From the NCBI GenBank assembly GCA_022316685.1, contig JAKJHU010000618.1, positions 62,001-126,000 on the forward strand: DNA of 64,000 nucleotides. The letters run 5' to 3'. Source of the stretch: Progne subis subis (Eukaryota; Chordata; Aves; Passeriformes; Hirundinidae). Shown here piece after piece: positions 1 to 10,025 of this stretch. Made by a program: the position numbers and the translations under genes. Below the pieces are notes generated by a model that had not been told where the DNA came from, searched no databases, and saw nothing but the letters and a program-made list of their open reading frames with translations. The number at the start of each line of letters is the position of its first letter. Within the stretch, counting starts at the first letter, position 1.

Positions 1-1439
1 CTGGAGTATGAAGAAAAAAAAAAAAAAGCACTTTCTTTTGGATCAGTCTGGAATTTTCCTTAAGTAAAAACACTAAGTGGTGGGCTCTTCACCCATTTAA
101 TTTTTTTACTAAAATTCAGTGAAAGATACTATTTTGGAGTATAAAAGTTATCATGTTGAAAACATGGTGTGCTGAGAGATTTTGAAGTCTAGGTCAATAA
201 CAATTCACTGTTGAAAATCCAACTCTAAAACTTTTTAAATTAAATGAGCCCAGATGAAGTAAGAAACACAAGTCCTTCCCTTGAGCCTTTGCTTGCTTGT
301 TCTAGCTCATTCTTGAAAATGGTAGGCCAAGAAGATCTCACAGAAATCAAAGGAGAAAGAGGGCATATCCCTAAATCTGATCTAAATGTAGATCTGAAAT
401 AACCTGGGAATTAGAGAGACATCCATGAGCCACTTTTGGGTCAAACTGTTAGTGAAGAAGCCTTTTCCAAAGAAATGACAGCTTTTCTCAAGGAAGTTGA
501 GCAGTAGGACACGATGGCTCCTGTAGCTGGCAGGTATAAAGCAGATAAAATGGGAAATCTGTAGGAATGATCCCTGTTATTCACTGATCACAGCAGGATG
601 GAGAAGCCACTTTGTCAGACTCTGGGTCTTAGTAAGAAATGAAGAAACCTCAATTTATTCTATTAGGCCAAGTTGTGCATTGTCAGAGGTGGAATCAGCT
701 GCTCTAGCAGAAGGCGCTGCTTTAACTTCAGCTCAGCACGTCTGCAGGCAGCCCTAGAAGCGCTGCTACACCTCAGCTGGTGCCAGAGCACAGGGACACC
801 CGGACACCCTCTTTAGACCCGTGCGTACCATCAAACTAAAGGTATCTCCCCGAACCAAGCTCTCCAGTCCAGCACTTAGCACAGAACATGTCACTGCCAG
901 GGAAGTCTGCATGAAAGAGTACAGAGAAAAATACAATTATGAAACATACTGGGGATTCAATATAATACAGGAAAAATTCAGATTCTAGTACTTACCTTCC
1001 AAAATGAGCATGTATATTAGCTGTTTTCCCTCAAGTGTAGTTAAACAGCATGCACTTTGCAGATCAGTAAAATTCTTCACTTCAGGCATTCACAGCTAGC
1101 AGAGCTCTCACACAACTTGTTTTTTCTCTGACATGTAGGGAAGGATTAGTTCAAATGAACTGTGCTGCTTCCTCTGAAAGATACAAACTTATGGAACTAA
1201 AGGATGCAAAGTCATGGGTTCTTTAAGGCAGGCCACTGGTATCTAAAGTGAGGATTGTTTACATTTAGCATCATGTGCACGTAAGACAGCAATCAAACCA
1301 CTTTCTTAGGTTGATGAAAACTATTTTTTCTGCTCCCAGAAATTGCCCAGTCAGGTAAAGCCAAACTCAGATACAAGTGCGTTCCTCACCATAAAAATGG
1401 CCAAAGAAATAAGAGCTGCCAGTGATACTTTTCCTATGG
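1..1439. other. No gene recognised
   Basis: Composition is ordinary and mildly AT-rich, unlike the GC-rich and minisatellite-rich DNA that follows. I saw no long open frame, no recognisable exon and no clear repeat apart from a short A run near position 20. It could be intron or intergenic DNA of the glypican-like locus that follows on the minus strand. Confidence 0.5.
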
Positions 1440-2171
1440 TCAAGTTTGCCCCAAGTGTGTATAAAAGCGGCGTCTTCCCTGCTCAGATGCTTCTGCCCCG
1501 TTGATCTGAGGCTGTCGCAGAGCGTCCCGAACAAGGGAATGGAAGTTCAGCAGCACGTGCTCAGTGCCGTGTGCTCTGCTCAGGGCTCCTGAGAGCTCCT
1601 GCAGGCACTGGATAAAGCTGTGCCAGTGGGGACCAACTCCTGCTGTGCCAGCCAGGCAGCCTGGCATGGTGCTGGGGCAGCAGGCCATGCAGGGCTGGCT
1701 CAGCGTCAGCCCCGGGCAGTGTGGGCAGTGCTGCATTCTCAGCAAAGCTCTGCTGCAGGCTTTGGAGAAGTGTGGGTGATCTGTTGCATTGATCCCCACA
1801 ATCCCCAAATTCAGAGCCCGCAGGAAAGTCCAGCTGGGTGAGAGAGATCTTCCCACTTGTCCTGTGGCCTTTCTGGGAATGCTGCCAAAGGGCCCAATGT
1901 CTCTTCTCTCCACCTGGAGGCATCCGCACATTCCAGGGAACTGTCAGTGGGACCAGGGTTAATCTGGGGCTTGGAGACTACGGCAAACAGGGTGTCAAAA
2001 CATCCATTCACAAATTCCTCTGTGCTAACACCTGTGCCAGATAGGAAGAGTCCAACATCTGTGACAGACTCCTGCACGTTCCCAGCAGCTTCAGCAGCTG
2101 TGTTTGTACACACATTGCAGAAAAGTGTGCTTTTGAATTCTCAGCCAGTCTGAGAAGCATTTCAAAGGTTT
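1440..2171 (-). pseudogene. GPC5-like: Glypican-5-like exon, frameshifted
   Basis: Glypicans are GPI-anchored heparan-sulfate proteoglycans at the cell surface. Translating the minus strand gives a nearly continuous match to the central cysteine-rich core of the GPC3/GPC5 branch, closest in my reading to GPC5. Recognisable pieces include TDVGLFLSG, FVNGCFDTLF, TFLRALNLGI, MQHCPHCPGL and HVLLNFHSLV, with the cysteine pairs preserved. The match changes frame near 2,110 and again near 1,925, and a stop follows at 1,440-1,442. The size, about 730 bp, and an acceptor-like sequence (ATTGCAG) just upstream fit the large exon 3 of this branch rather than a full processed copy. No other glypican exon was recognised nearby. 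A relic exon is most likely; sequencing error at both shifts is the alternative. Confidence 0.8.
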
Positions 2172-3540
2172 CTGCAATCAATCGATAGATCAGTTGCTAT
2201 TTTGAAGGGTTAAAAAAAAAATTAGAGTAAGAGTTTAAAACAGCTACATTACAACTTACTGATACCCCAAATGAATTTTTGCAGTAGAATTTTTGAGGAA
2301 TACGAACTCCTCACAAACTACAGCAACTGTCTTTCCTTTATGGGGAAACACCCTACAAGTAATGTCACCAGAGAATTAATAATCCATGTTTTCTTTGCAG
2401 GTTCCATTAAACAGCCTAAAAATGTATGTTTCAGGAAATAATTGTAAGCTGAATTATTAAGTTACAAAATGCAGCAGAGGCCTGCTGTAGCTGTCTATGT
2501 ACGTAAACACATTTGCTCTCTCATCTCACGAGTCATTCTACAAGTTGCAAGAAACAGCTGAGTGCCCTTAGTAACTCCAAGTAACTCATTCCTTCTACCA
2601 TCCTGAGTGGATGGGCAAAAGTAACATGAAACAATATAAAGAACTCTTCAATTCTATCAAAAGTTAACTCTTAAAAGATCTGTTTTTATTCAGGGGAAGC
2701 AGATGTACCAAACACACAGGAGAACAGGATTTTCAACAGCGCTCTTTGGTCTGGCAGCTGGTATGGTCAAGAAGCTGCTTTCCTCAGGAACTGAGGGATA
2801 ATCCCTCTCAAAGCCTCCAGGACTGCATGATGAGTAAAGCCTGGATGGACCAACTTGCATTCCACCTGTTAGATGGTAATCCTTTGTTCTGGTTTAGGGA
2901 CAAATTTGGGAGAAAACCCCTGAATGGGATCCCTCTGGGAAGCAAACCCAAATGGCCTCTCCCTCCAACTGGTCTGGTAAAAAACTTCTTTGGAGAAAAA
3001 TGGAAAAAACTATTTTACTTAACAAACAAAGTGCATACCAGTATAAAGAATGAATAATATGAAACAATAAAACCTCTCGTTCTGGAGTGAGATGGCAAAT
3101 TGAGAAGGTTCTTGCTGTGGGTGGAGCTCGGCTCTCTCTCAGTCTCTGATCAGTCCCAGTCCCTCCGGCGCTGCTGGAAAATGCCGAGGTCCAGGCCCCG
3201 GTGGGCAGCAGGTGCAAGCCCCCAGTGCTCCCCTGGGTTTTTTCAGTCCAGAGCAGGTTTACACAGTTCTAAGAAAAAGGAAAAAGCCAGGGCAAGGAAC
3301 TTCTCTGCCCTAGCTAGCTGAAACTAACTAAAAGGAAAAATAAATCTCTGTGCTGCAGTCTCTCCAAACCTCTGCCGAACACAGGGTCTGGAGACGAATG
3401 TGGAGGAGTCAGGCAGTTTTCTCAAAACACACACCACACTTCTCCTTGCTCTTAGAATCAGTCTTAAAGGCACAGAACTCAATAAACAGCAAAAACGAAA
3501 AGAAGAGACGACTGGGGAAACAAGCATCCTAAAGTCACCC
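2172..3540. other. No gene recognised; possible interspersed repeat in right half
   Basis: Positions 2,172-2,860 hold nothing I recognise. From about 2,870 to 3,540 the sequence has the style of an avian LTR (an AATAAAAC stretch near 3,066, then GC-rich and CT-rich leader-like DNA). I could not find TG...CA ends, a target-site duplication or a second copy in this window, so this is only an impression. Confidence 0.3.
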
Positions 3541-4945
3541 TAGGACACACACAGACTTCCAGGGCTCGGCCCAGAGCCAACAGGGGAAGTACAGAAAAGA
3601 ATAATCACAAAAAAAAAGAACCCAACAAAAACAACAACCAAGAAAAAGGCCACGCTGCCCCCAGCAGAGCTGCCACCTCCTTCAGGACCTTCAGGCCTTT
3701 CAGCTGCACTAACACACAGCACCTGAGACTGCAAGCAATGACCACTCCTCAGGAACATCTGCTGCACAAGGAGCCTGAGTACAGCCCAGTGAAGGACTCT
3801 TCTCATCCCAGGGGAGAAAGGCCTCTTTTCATTCCCTTTTCTTTTTCCTTTTCATTCCTTCTTTCATTCTTTGTTTCTTTCTTACTCTTTCTTTCTTTCT
3901 TTCTTGGAACCAGATGCCCTTACTCTCCCAAACATTCGCTTCTCCACCTCAGCCCTGCTACACAATCGCTACAAGCACCAGCACCCGCCCAAAACTGCCT
4001 CTTGCTTGCCCACCCCCTACTCCAACACCCCATCCCCCCTTTCAATCCCTATCCCTCCCAACTTTCTCAAACCCAATCACACTGCAATCCCCACATTACA
4101 CTGCTCCATGCCATGCCACACCACACCACACCACACCACGACACCTCTTCAGGCCACCAAGTCCCCTGCAACCAGGCCCTGCACACTTCCAGCCACTCCA
4201 GGACAGCCGCAGCTTTTCTGCCCACTCTGGCCCAGGGCCCCACCACCCTCCCAGGGAACAAGTCCATCCCCACATCCCAGCTCACCTTGCCTCCAAGCAG
4301 CGTCAACACATTGCCTGTGTCCTGTTCCTGCAGGCCCTTGCCAACAGGCTCTCCCAGCCACCACTGCCCCTGCTCTTCCATGCTCTGGCCCACAAGCTGC
4401 AAGTTCATTTGCTCCCTGGGCCACCGGCCCAGCCCCAAGCCAGGGCCGGGCCCTTTCCTGAGACCTCTGCCATCACTGCAATGCTCGCAGCTCCGAGGCG
4501 GCTGCAGCTCCAGGAGCATTTGCACACTGCTCCCGGGGATGCCCAGGCTGCCACTCTTGGCCTGTGTTTGCAGGGCAGGGGCCTGCACTCCATGGTCCTG
4601 CTGCCTCCCTCCCAGCTCGGCCTTGGTGTCTCCTCCAGGTGCTGCCAGAGCTCTTGGGGCTGGGCAAGGAGTGGCACAACCCCAAGGTTCCCCTGTCTGG
4701 GACATCACTGTGCTGGCAGCTCCAACGTTCCATGCCTTGGACACGCTCCAAGGGAAGTGTCCAGAGCCACACCCAGTCAGCAAACTGACAGCCACTGAGC
4801 ACCCCGGCCTGGGCTGATGTGCAAACCTCTGCACTCAGCTCGGGGAAGATCCTCTGGGCCACCTCCACAGTGCCACAGGCAAGTGGCACACAGACTTACA
4901 GAGCTCTGCCCGGAGCCCACAGGGAAAGGGCAGAGAAGAGAAAAC
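3541..4945. repeat. 1.34-kb repeat unit, copy A (1.05 units)
   Basis: The segment beginning CAGACTTCC at 3,552 recurs as CAGACTTAC at 4,891, giving a period near 1,340 bp. The same unit, started at a different phase, is present at 31,810-33,118, and its first 90 bp close the inverted arm at 54,158-54,250. Inside are a CTTT-rich pyrimidine tract (about 3,826-3,905) and a CACAC run near 4,121. Open frames run through both strands but none matches a family I know, and the plus and minus frames are equally open, as expected for GC-rich non-coding DNA. A low-copy segmental or satellite-like repeat is the simplest reading. Confidence 0.75.
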
Positions 4946-5024
4946 TCCACGGATCTGCTGGTCAGTGCCGCCCCTCCCCCACCTCTCTGCCCCTCCCCCA
5001 CCTCTGCCCGCCCCTCCCCCCCAG

Positions 5025-5103
5025 GCACACAGCATCCACGTCCAGCAGGTGTCGCTCTCATCAACTCCGACCTCCCGACCAATGGCGAGAATTACATCCA
5101 CCG
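5025..5103 (+). pseudogene. EIF4A1-like: eIF4A-like exon relic (YIHR exon)
   Basis: eIF4A is the DEAD-box RNA helicase of the cap-binding complex. Between a CAG acceptor (5,022-5,024) and a GTGCGT donor (5,104) the translation gives HVQQVSL in one frame and then DLPTNGENYIHR in another. Together these match the eIF4A helicase-domain-2 stretch ending at motif VI, and the exon ends right after YIHR as in vertebrate EIF4A genes. The internal frame change makes it a relic. The matching downstream exon lies at 6,469. Confidence 0.75.
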
Positions 5104-6080
5104 GTGCGTGGGGGAGGGGCTGCAGGGGAGGGGGAGGGGTGAGCGGGGGTGGGGGAGGGGCTCCAAGGGTGGGGGAGTGGGAAAAACCCCGGAATTCCGG
5201 GTGGATTTGGGGAGAAATTGGGAAAATTTGAAGGTGTGGGTGGGTAGGGGAGGGGCATATTGGAGGGGGAGGGGCTTAAAGGTTGTGGGAGGGGCTGGGG
5301 GAGTGGGGGTTGGGGAAAAAAACCCCAAAATTCCAGAGGTTCTGGGTGAGAAATTGGGGAAAAATTGTTGGTTTGGATGGGTGGGGGAGGGGCAGATTAG
5401 AGGGGGAGGGGCTCCAAGGGTGGGGGAGGGGCTAAGAGGGGGGGAGGGGCTCCAAGGGAGGGGAGGGGGAAAAAACCCCAGAATTCTGGGACAATTTGGG
5501 GAGAAATTGGGAGAAAATGAAGATTTGGATGGGTGGGGGAGGGGCAGATTGGAAGGGGAGGGGCTTCAAGGGTGGGGGAGGGGCTGGGGAGGTGGGGGAG
5601 GGGGGAAAACCCCAGAATTATGGGTGGATTTGGGGAGAAATTGGGAGAAAATGGAGGTTTGGGTGGGTGGGTGGGGGAGGGGCCAGCGGGGGGGAGGGGC
5701 GCACGGGGTGGGGGAGGGGCTGAAAAGGTGGGGGAGGGGGAAAAACCCCCAGAATTCTGGAGGTCTGGGCGAGAAATTGGGGGAAAATTGTGGTTTGGGT
5801 GGGAGGGGGAGGGGCAGATTGGAGGGGGAGGGGCTCCAGGGGTGGGGGAGGGGCTTAAGGGGTGGGGGATGGGGGGAAAAACCCAGAATTCCAGAGGTTT
5901 TGGGGGTGAAATTGGGAGAAAATGGAGGTTTGAGTGGGTGGGGGAGGGGAAAATGGGGAGGGGCTCCAAGGGAGGGGGAGGGGAAAAAAACCCTCACCCC
6001 AAATTTTGGGTGGATTTGGAGAGAAATTGGGAAAAATTAAAGGTTTGGATGGGTGGGGGAGGGGCGGGGGGTTCCCACCA
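5104..6080. repeat. G-rich minisatellite in the eIF4A-like intron
   Basis: About seven units of 115-155 bp, each carrying GTGGGGGAGGGGC blocks followed by GAGAAATTGG (seen near 5,211, 5,348, 5,501, 5,634, 5,771, 5,906 and 6,021). The G runs occur on the plus strand throughout and could form G-quadruplexes. Long open frames on both strands here are by-products of the repeat. Confidence 0.85.
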
Positions 6081-6468
6081 GATTTTTCCCTGAAACACGA
6101 TTTTTTTCCCCCCAAATCCATTATTTGAGTGGAATTTTTCCTTCATTTTCCTACCAAAATTCCCCTTAAAAATCCCAATTTTTCCCCCCAAAATTCATTT
6201 TTTGGAGCAGTTTTCCCATCATTTCCCCACCATCTTTTCCTCATAAAATCCCAATTTTTCCCCCCAAAAATTCCATTTTTCGGGCAGATTCTTTTTCATT
6301 CTTTTCCTCTTTAACCCCCCAATCTCCCCTGTCAAAACTCCAAATTTTCCCCCCAAATTCCCAATTTTTTCCCTCCCAAATCCCCATTTCCTACCGGATT
6401 TTTTGTCCATTTCCCCGTTAAACCCTCGTTTCCCGTTTTTCCCGTTTTTCCCGGAATTCCCGCTTCAG
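6081..6468. other. T/C-rich intronic tract
   Basis: Short degenerate units of the type TTTTTCCCCCCAAAATTC fill this interval up to the acceptor of the next eIF4A-like exon. No gene is seen. Confidence 0.6.
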
Positions 6469-6583
6469 CCGCAAGGGCGGCGCCATCGGCGCGGCGCCGG
6501 AGGAGGACAAACGGCCGCTGGCGCCATCGAGCCCTTCTCCAGCGCGGCCATGGAGGAGCTGCCGCTCAGCGCCGCCGGCCTCA
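6469..6583 (+). pseudogene. EIF4A1-like: eIF4A-like terminal exon relic
   Basis: After an acceptor (CTTCAG, to 6,468) the translation gives RKGGAIG, then PEEDKRPL, and in the next frame IEPFSSAAMEELPLSAAGL. This follows the order of the last eIF4A exon (RKGVAIN, EEDKR, then the EEMPLNVADLI-type end). The first residues of that exon and the normal stop codon are missing, and there is one frameshift. With the exon at 5,025 it is a two-exon relic of an intron-containing EIF4A gene, not a processed copy. EIF4A1 and EIF4A2 cannot be separated from this much sequence. Confidence 0.75.
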
Positions 6584-6609
6584 GCGCGCACAGCGCCCTT
6601 TGCGCCTTC

Positions 6610-7300
6610 TGGCTTTGCCAGTTTTTCCCTTCTGTTTTTGGATTTTTTTTTATTATTATTATTTTTTCAGGGTTTTTTTTATTATTATTTTTTTAGGGTT
6701 CTTTTAGATTTTTTTCAGATATCTTTGGATTTTTATTCTGATTTTTCCCCTTTTTTTCTGATTTTTTTCCTATTTTTTGTGGGTTTTTTCTGATTTTTTC
6801 CCCATTTTCTTCCCCTTTTTTTCCCTGTTTTCCCCACCTTTTTTTTCTGATTTTTTTCTATTATTTTCTGATTTTCTTCCTATTATTTTCTGAATTTTTT
6901 CCCATTTTCTTCCCCTTTTTTTCCCTGTTTTCCCCCTTTTTTTTTCTGATTTTCCCCCCATTTTCTTCCCCTTTTCCCCTTTTTTTTCTGATTTTCTTCT
7001 GATTTTTTTCCCTTTTTCTTCCGATTTTTTCCAATTTTTTCTGATTTTTTTCCTACTATTTTCTGATTTTCTTTATCCATTTTCTTCCCCCTTTTTCCAT
7101 GTTTTTCCCCTTTTTTTCTGTGTTTTTTTCCCCATTTTTTCTGAATTTTAAAATTTAATTTTATTTCATTTCATTTCATTATTTCATTTCATTTCATTTC
7201 ATTTCATTTCATTTCATTTCATTTCATTTCATTTCATTTTTTTCCCCATTTCCCCACTTTTTTTCTCTCCCATTTTTCCATTATTTCCCCAGTTTTGGGG
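6610..7300. repeat. T-rich low-complexity DNA with an ATTTC microsatellite
   Basis: T-rich sequence with interspersed TTTTTTCTGATTTT units runs to about 7,150, followed by a nearly perfect (ATTTC)n tract at about 7,164-7,239. Confidence 0.8.
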
Positions 7301-8532
7301 GGTTTTTAACCCCGCGCTTCCTGGTTTTCCCCTTTTCCCCCATTTTCTTAGATCAGTTTTAGGGGTTTTATTCCCAAAAATCATCCCTTTTATTTAAAGG
7401 GGTCCCACCCCCATTTTCCCTCAATTTTTAGGAATTTTTTAAGGAATTTTGGGATTTTGGGGGGCATTTTTAACCCTTCTCCTCCCTCCCCCCGTTTTTA
7501 TTCCATTTTTTTTTTAGGATAAAAGTAACTTTTCCGGGATTTTTTCGGGTTTTTTAATTTTTTGCATAAACGTCACTTTTCCGGGATTTTTATTTTTTGG
7601 ATAAACGTCACTTTTCGGTCCCCCCGCCCCCCTTTTGTAGTGTTTATTTATTCAAATAAAAGCGATTTTGGGACAAAATTACAAGGATTTTATTGGCAAT
7701 CCGGGCTGGGAGGTGCAGTGGAGGGAAAATTCCAGGCATTTTCCGGCAATTTTGGGACTTTTGGAGCCTGAATTTGGGTCCTGAGTAGGCCAAAATTGGG
7801 TTAAAAACCCAAAAATCCTCAAAATTTGGGTTCTGAGCCGGCCAAAATTGGATTAAAAAATAAAAAAATCCTCAAAATTTGGGTTCTGAGCCGGCCAAAA
7901 TTGGGTTAGAAACCCAAAATTCCTCAAAATTTGAGTTCTGAGATGGCCAAAATTGGGTTAAAAACCCAAAAACCCTCAAAATTTGGGTTCTGAGCCAGCA
8001 AAAATTGGGTTAAAAACCCAAAAATCCTCAAAATTTGGGTCCAAGACCTCTGAAAACACCAAATCAGGTTTTGATCCCCAAAAATCCTCAAAATTTGGGT
8101 CCTGGATCCCCGAAATTGAAGTGAAATGACCAAAATCCCACAAAATCCTTCCAAATTTTGCTTCTGAACCCCTCGAGATCCCTGAATTTGGGTCTGAACA
8201 CCCCCAAAATTTCACCCTCGAGCCCCTGGGATCCCCATATTCGGCTCCTGGAATCTCTGAGCTCCCAAAATTTGGTTCTGAACCCCTCAAGCTCCCAAAT
8301 TCAGCTCTGAACCCCCCAAATTTGGGTAAAATTCCCCAATTTTTTTTCCAAACCCCCCAAATTTTGGATCCAGACCCCCCAATCCCCCCAAATTTAGGTC
8401 CGTGCCCCCAAATTTTGGATCTGAACCCCCAAGTTCTGTTCCCGACCCCTCAGGGCTCCATCGCCGCAGCCACGGCCGCCCAGAGCCTCCAGCCCTCCTT
8501 GGTGTCCCCTGGATCCGCCTGCGGCTCCCGGC
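7301..8532. repeat. Short tandem units of about 59 bp, no gene
   Basis: From about 7,760 to 8,110 a unit containing CTCAAAATTTGGGTTCTGAG and AAAATTGGGTTAAAAACCC is repeated about six times. Two or three TAAACGTCACTTTTC units lie at 7,520-7,620. The 8,455-8,530 stretch is GC-rich and could be a small exon, but I do not recognise it. Confidence 0.65.
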
Positions 8533-10025
8533 GTGTCCCGGGTGTCCCGTGTGCCCTGGGTATCCTGTGTGTCCCAGTTATCCCAGTTATCCTGTGTGTC
8601 CCAGTTATCCCGTGTGTCCCGGTTACCCTGGTTATCCTGTGTGTCCCAGTTATCCCAGTTATCCCGTGTGTCCCGGTTACCCTGGTTATCCTGTGTGTCC
8701 CAGTTATCCCAGTTATCCCGTGTGTCCCGGTTACCCTGGTTATCCCGTGTGTCCCAGTTATCCCGTGTGTCCCGGTTACCCTGGTTATCCCGTGTGTCCC
8801 AGTTATCCCGTGTGTCCCGGTTACCCTGGTTATCCCGTGTGTCCCAGTTATCCCGTGTGTCCCGGTTACCCTGGTTATCCCGTGTGTCCCAGTTATCCCG
8901 TGTGTCCCGGTTACCCTGGTTATCCCGTGTGTCCCAGTTATCCCGTGTGTCCCAGTTACCCTGGTTATCCCGTGTGTCCCAGTTATCCCGTGTGTCCCGG
9001 TTACCCTGGTTATCCCGTGTGTCCCAGTTATCCCAGTTACCCCAGCTGTGCTGGCTGTCCCAGTTATCCCAGCTGCCCCAGTTACCCTGGATATCCCATG
9101 TGTCCCAGTTCCCCTGGTTATCCCAGTTCTCCCATCGGTTCTCCCGTTGATTCTCCCAGTTCTCCCATCAGTTCTCCTGGTTCCCCCAGCTATCCCGGTT
9201 CTCCCGTTGGTTGCCCCGGTTCTTATCCTGTCGGTTCTCCCAGTTCTCCTGGTTATCCCGTGGGTTGCCCCGGTTCTCCTGTGGGTTCTCTCATCAGTTA
9301 TGCCGGTTCTCCCATTGGTTATCTCATCAGTTCCCATGGCTATCCCATCTATCCCGGTTCTCCCATGGGTTCCCATCCTGTGGGTTCTCCCATCGGTTGC
9401 CCCGGCTATCCCGGTTTCCCCGGTTATCCCTGTTCTCCTGTGGGTTCTCCCTGTTCTCCCATCGGTTCTCCCGTGGGTTCTTCCTGTTCTCCCATGAGTT
9501 CCCCCGGTTATCCCGGTTCTCCCATTGGTTATCCCGTCTATCCCGGTTCTTCTGTGGGTTCTCCCATGGGCTATCCCGGTTGTTCTCCCATGGGTTATCC
9601 TGGTTCTCCCATGGGTTATCCTGGTTGTTCCCCCATTGGTTATCCCTTCTATCCCAGTTCCCCCATCTATTCCGGTTCTCCCATCAATTATCCTGTTGGT
9701 TATCCTGATTCTCCCATCGGTTATCCCTGTTCCCCCGTTGGCTATCCCGGTTGTTCTCCCATGGGTTATCCCAGTTCTCCCATGGTTTATCCCGGTTCCC
9801 GTCCCATCGGTTATCCCGGTTCTCCCTGTTCTCCCGTCGGTTCCCCCGGCTGCCCCTGTTACCCCATGGCTTCTCTGGTCAGCTATCCCAGTTCTCCCAT
9901 GGCTTCCCCCGGCTATCCCGATTCTCCCATGTGTTCTCCTGTGTGTTGTCCCGTGTGTTCTCCCGTGTGTTCCCATCCCATGGTTTCTCCCGGTTGTTAT
10001 CCCGGTTCTCCCGTCGTTTCTCCCT
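8533..10025. repeat. 9-bp minisatellite with 45-bp higher-order unit
   Basis: The array is built from 9-mers such as TTATCCCGT, GTGTCCCAG, GTGTCCCGG and TTACCCTGG. Between about 8,570 and 9,040 they are arranged in a regular 45-bp order of five 9-mers; beyond 9,060 the array decays to GGTTCTCCCATGGG-type units. Because the unit length is a multiple of three, several frames on both strands stay open for hundreds of codons. The encoded YPVCPSYP-type repeats are therefore not evidence for a protein. Confidence 0.95.

Noticed and set aside
2870..3540. Possible LTR
   Set aside because: Looks LTR-like, but no terminal TG...CA, target-site duplication or second copy could be shown, so it was not called as an element.
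3738..4817. 359-codon frame in repeat copy A, also seen in copy B
   Set aside because: Not maintained with the same start or stop in the two copies, frame broken by the CTTT tract, no recognisable domain.
4817..6040. 407-codon Gly-rich frame
   Set aside because: Runs through the eIF4A-like exon relic in the wrong frame and then through the G-rich minisatellite.
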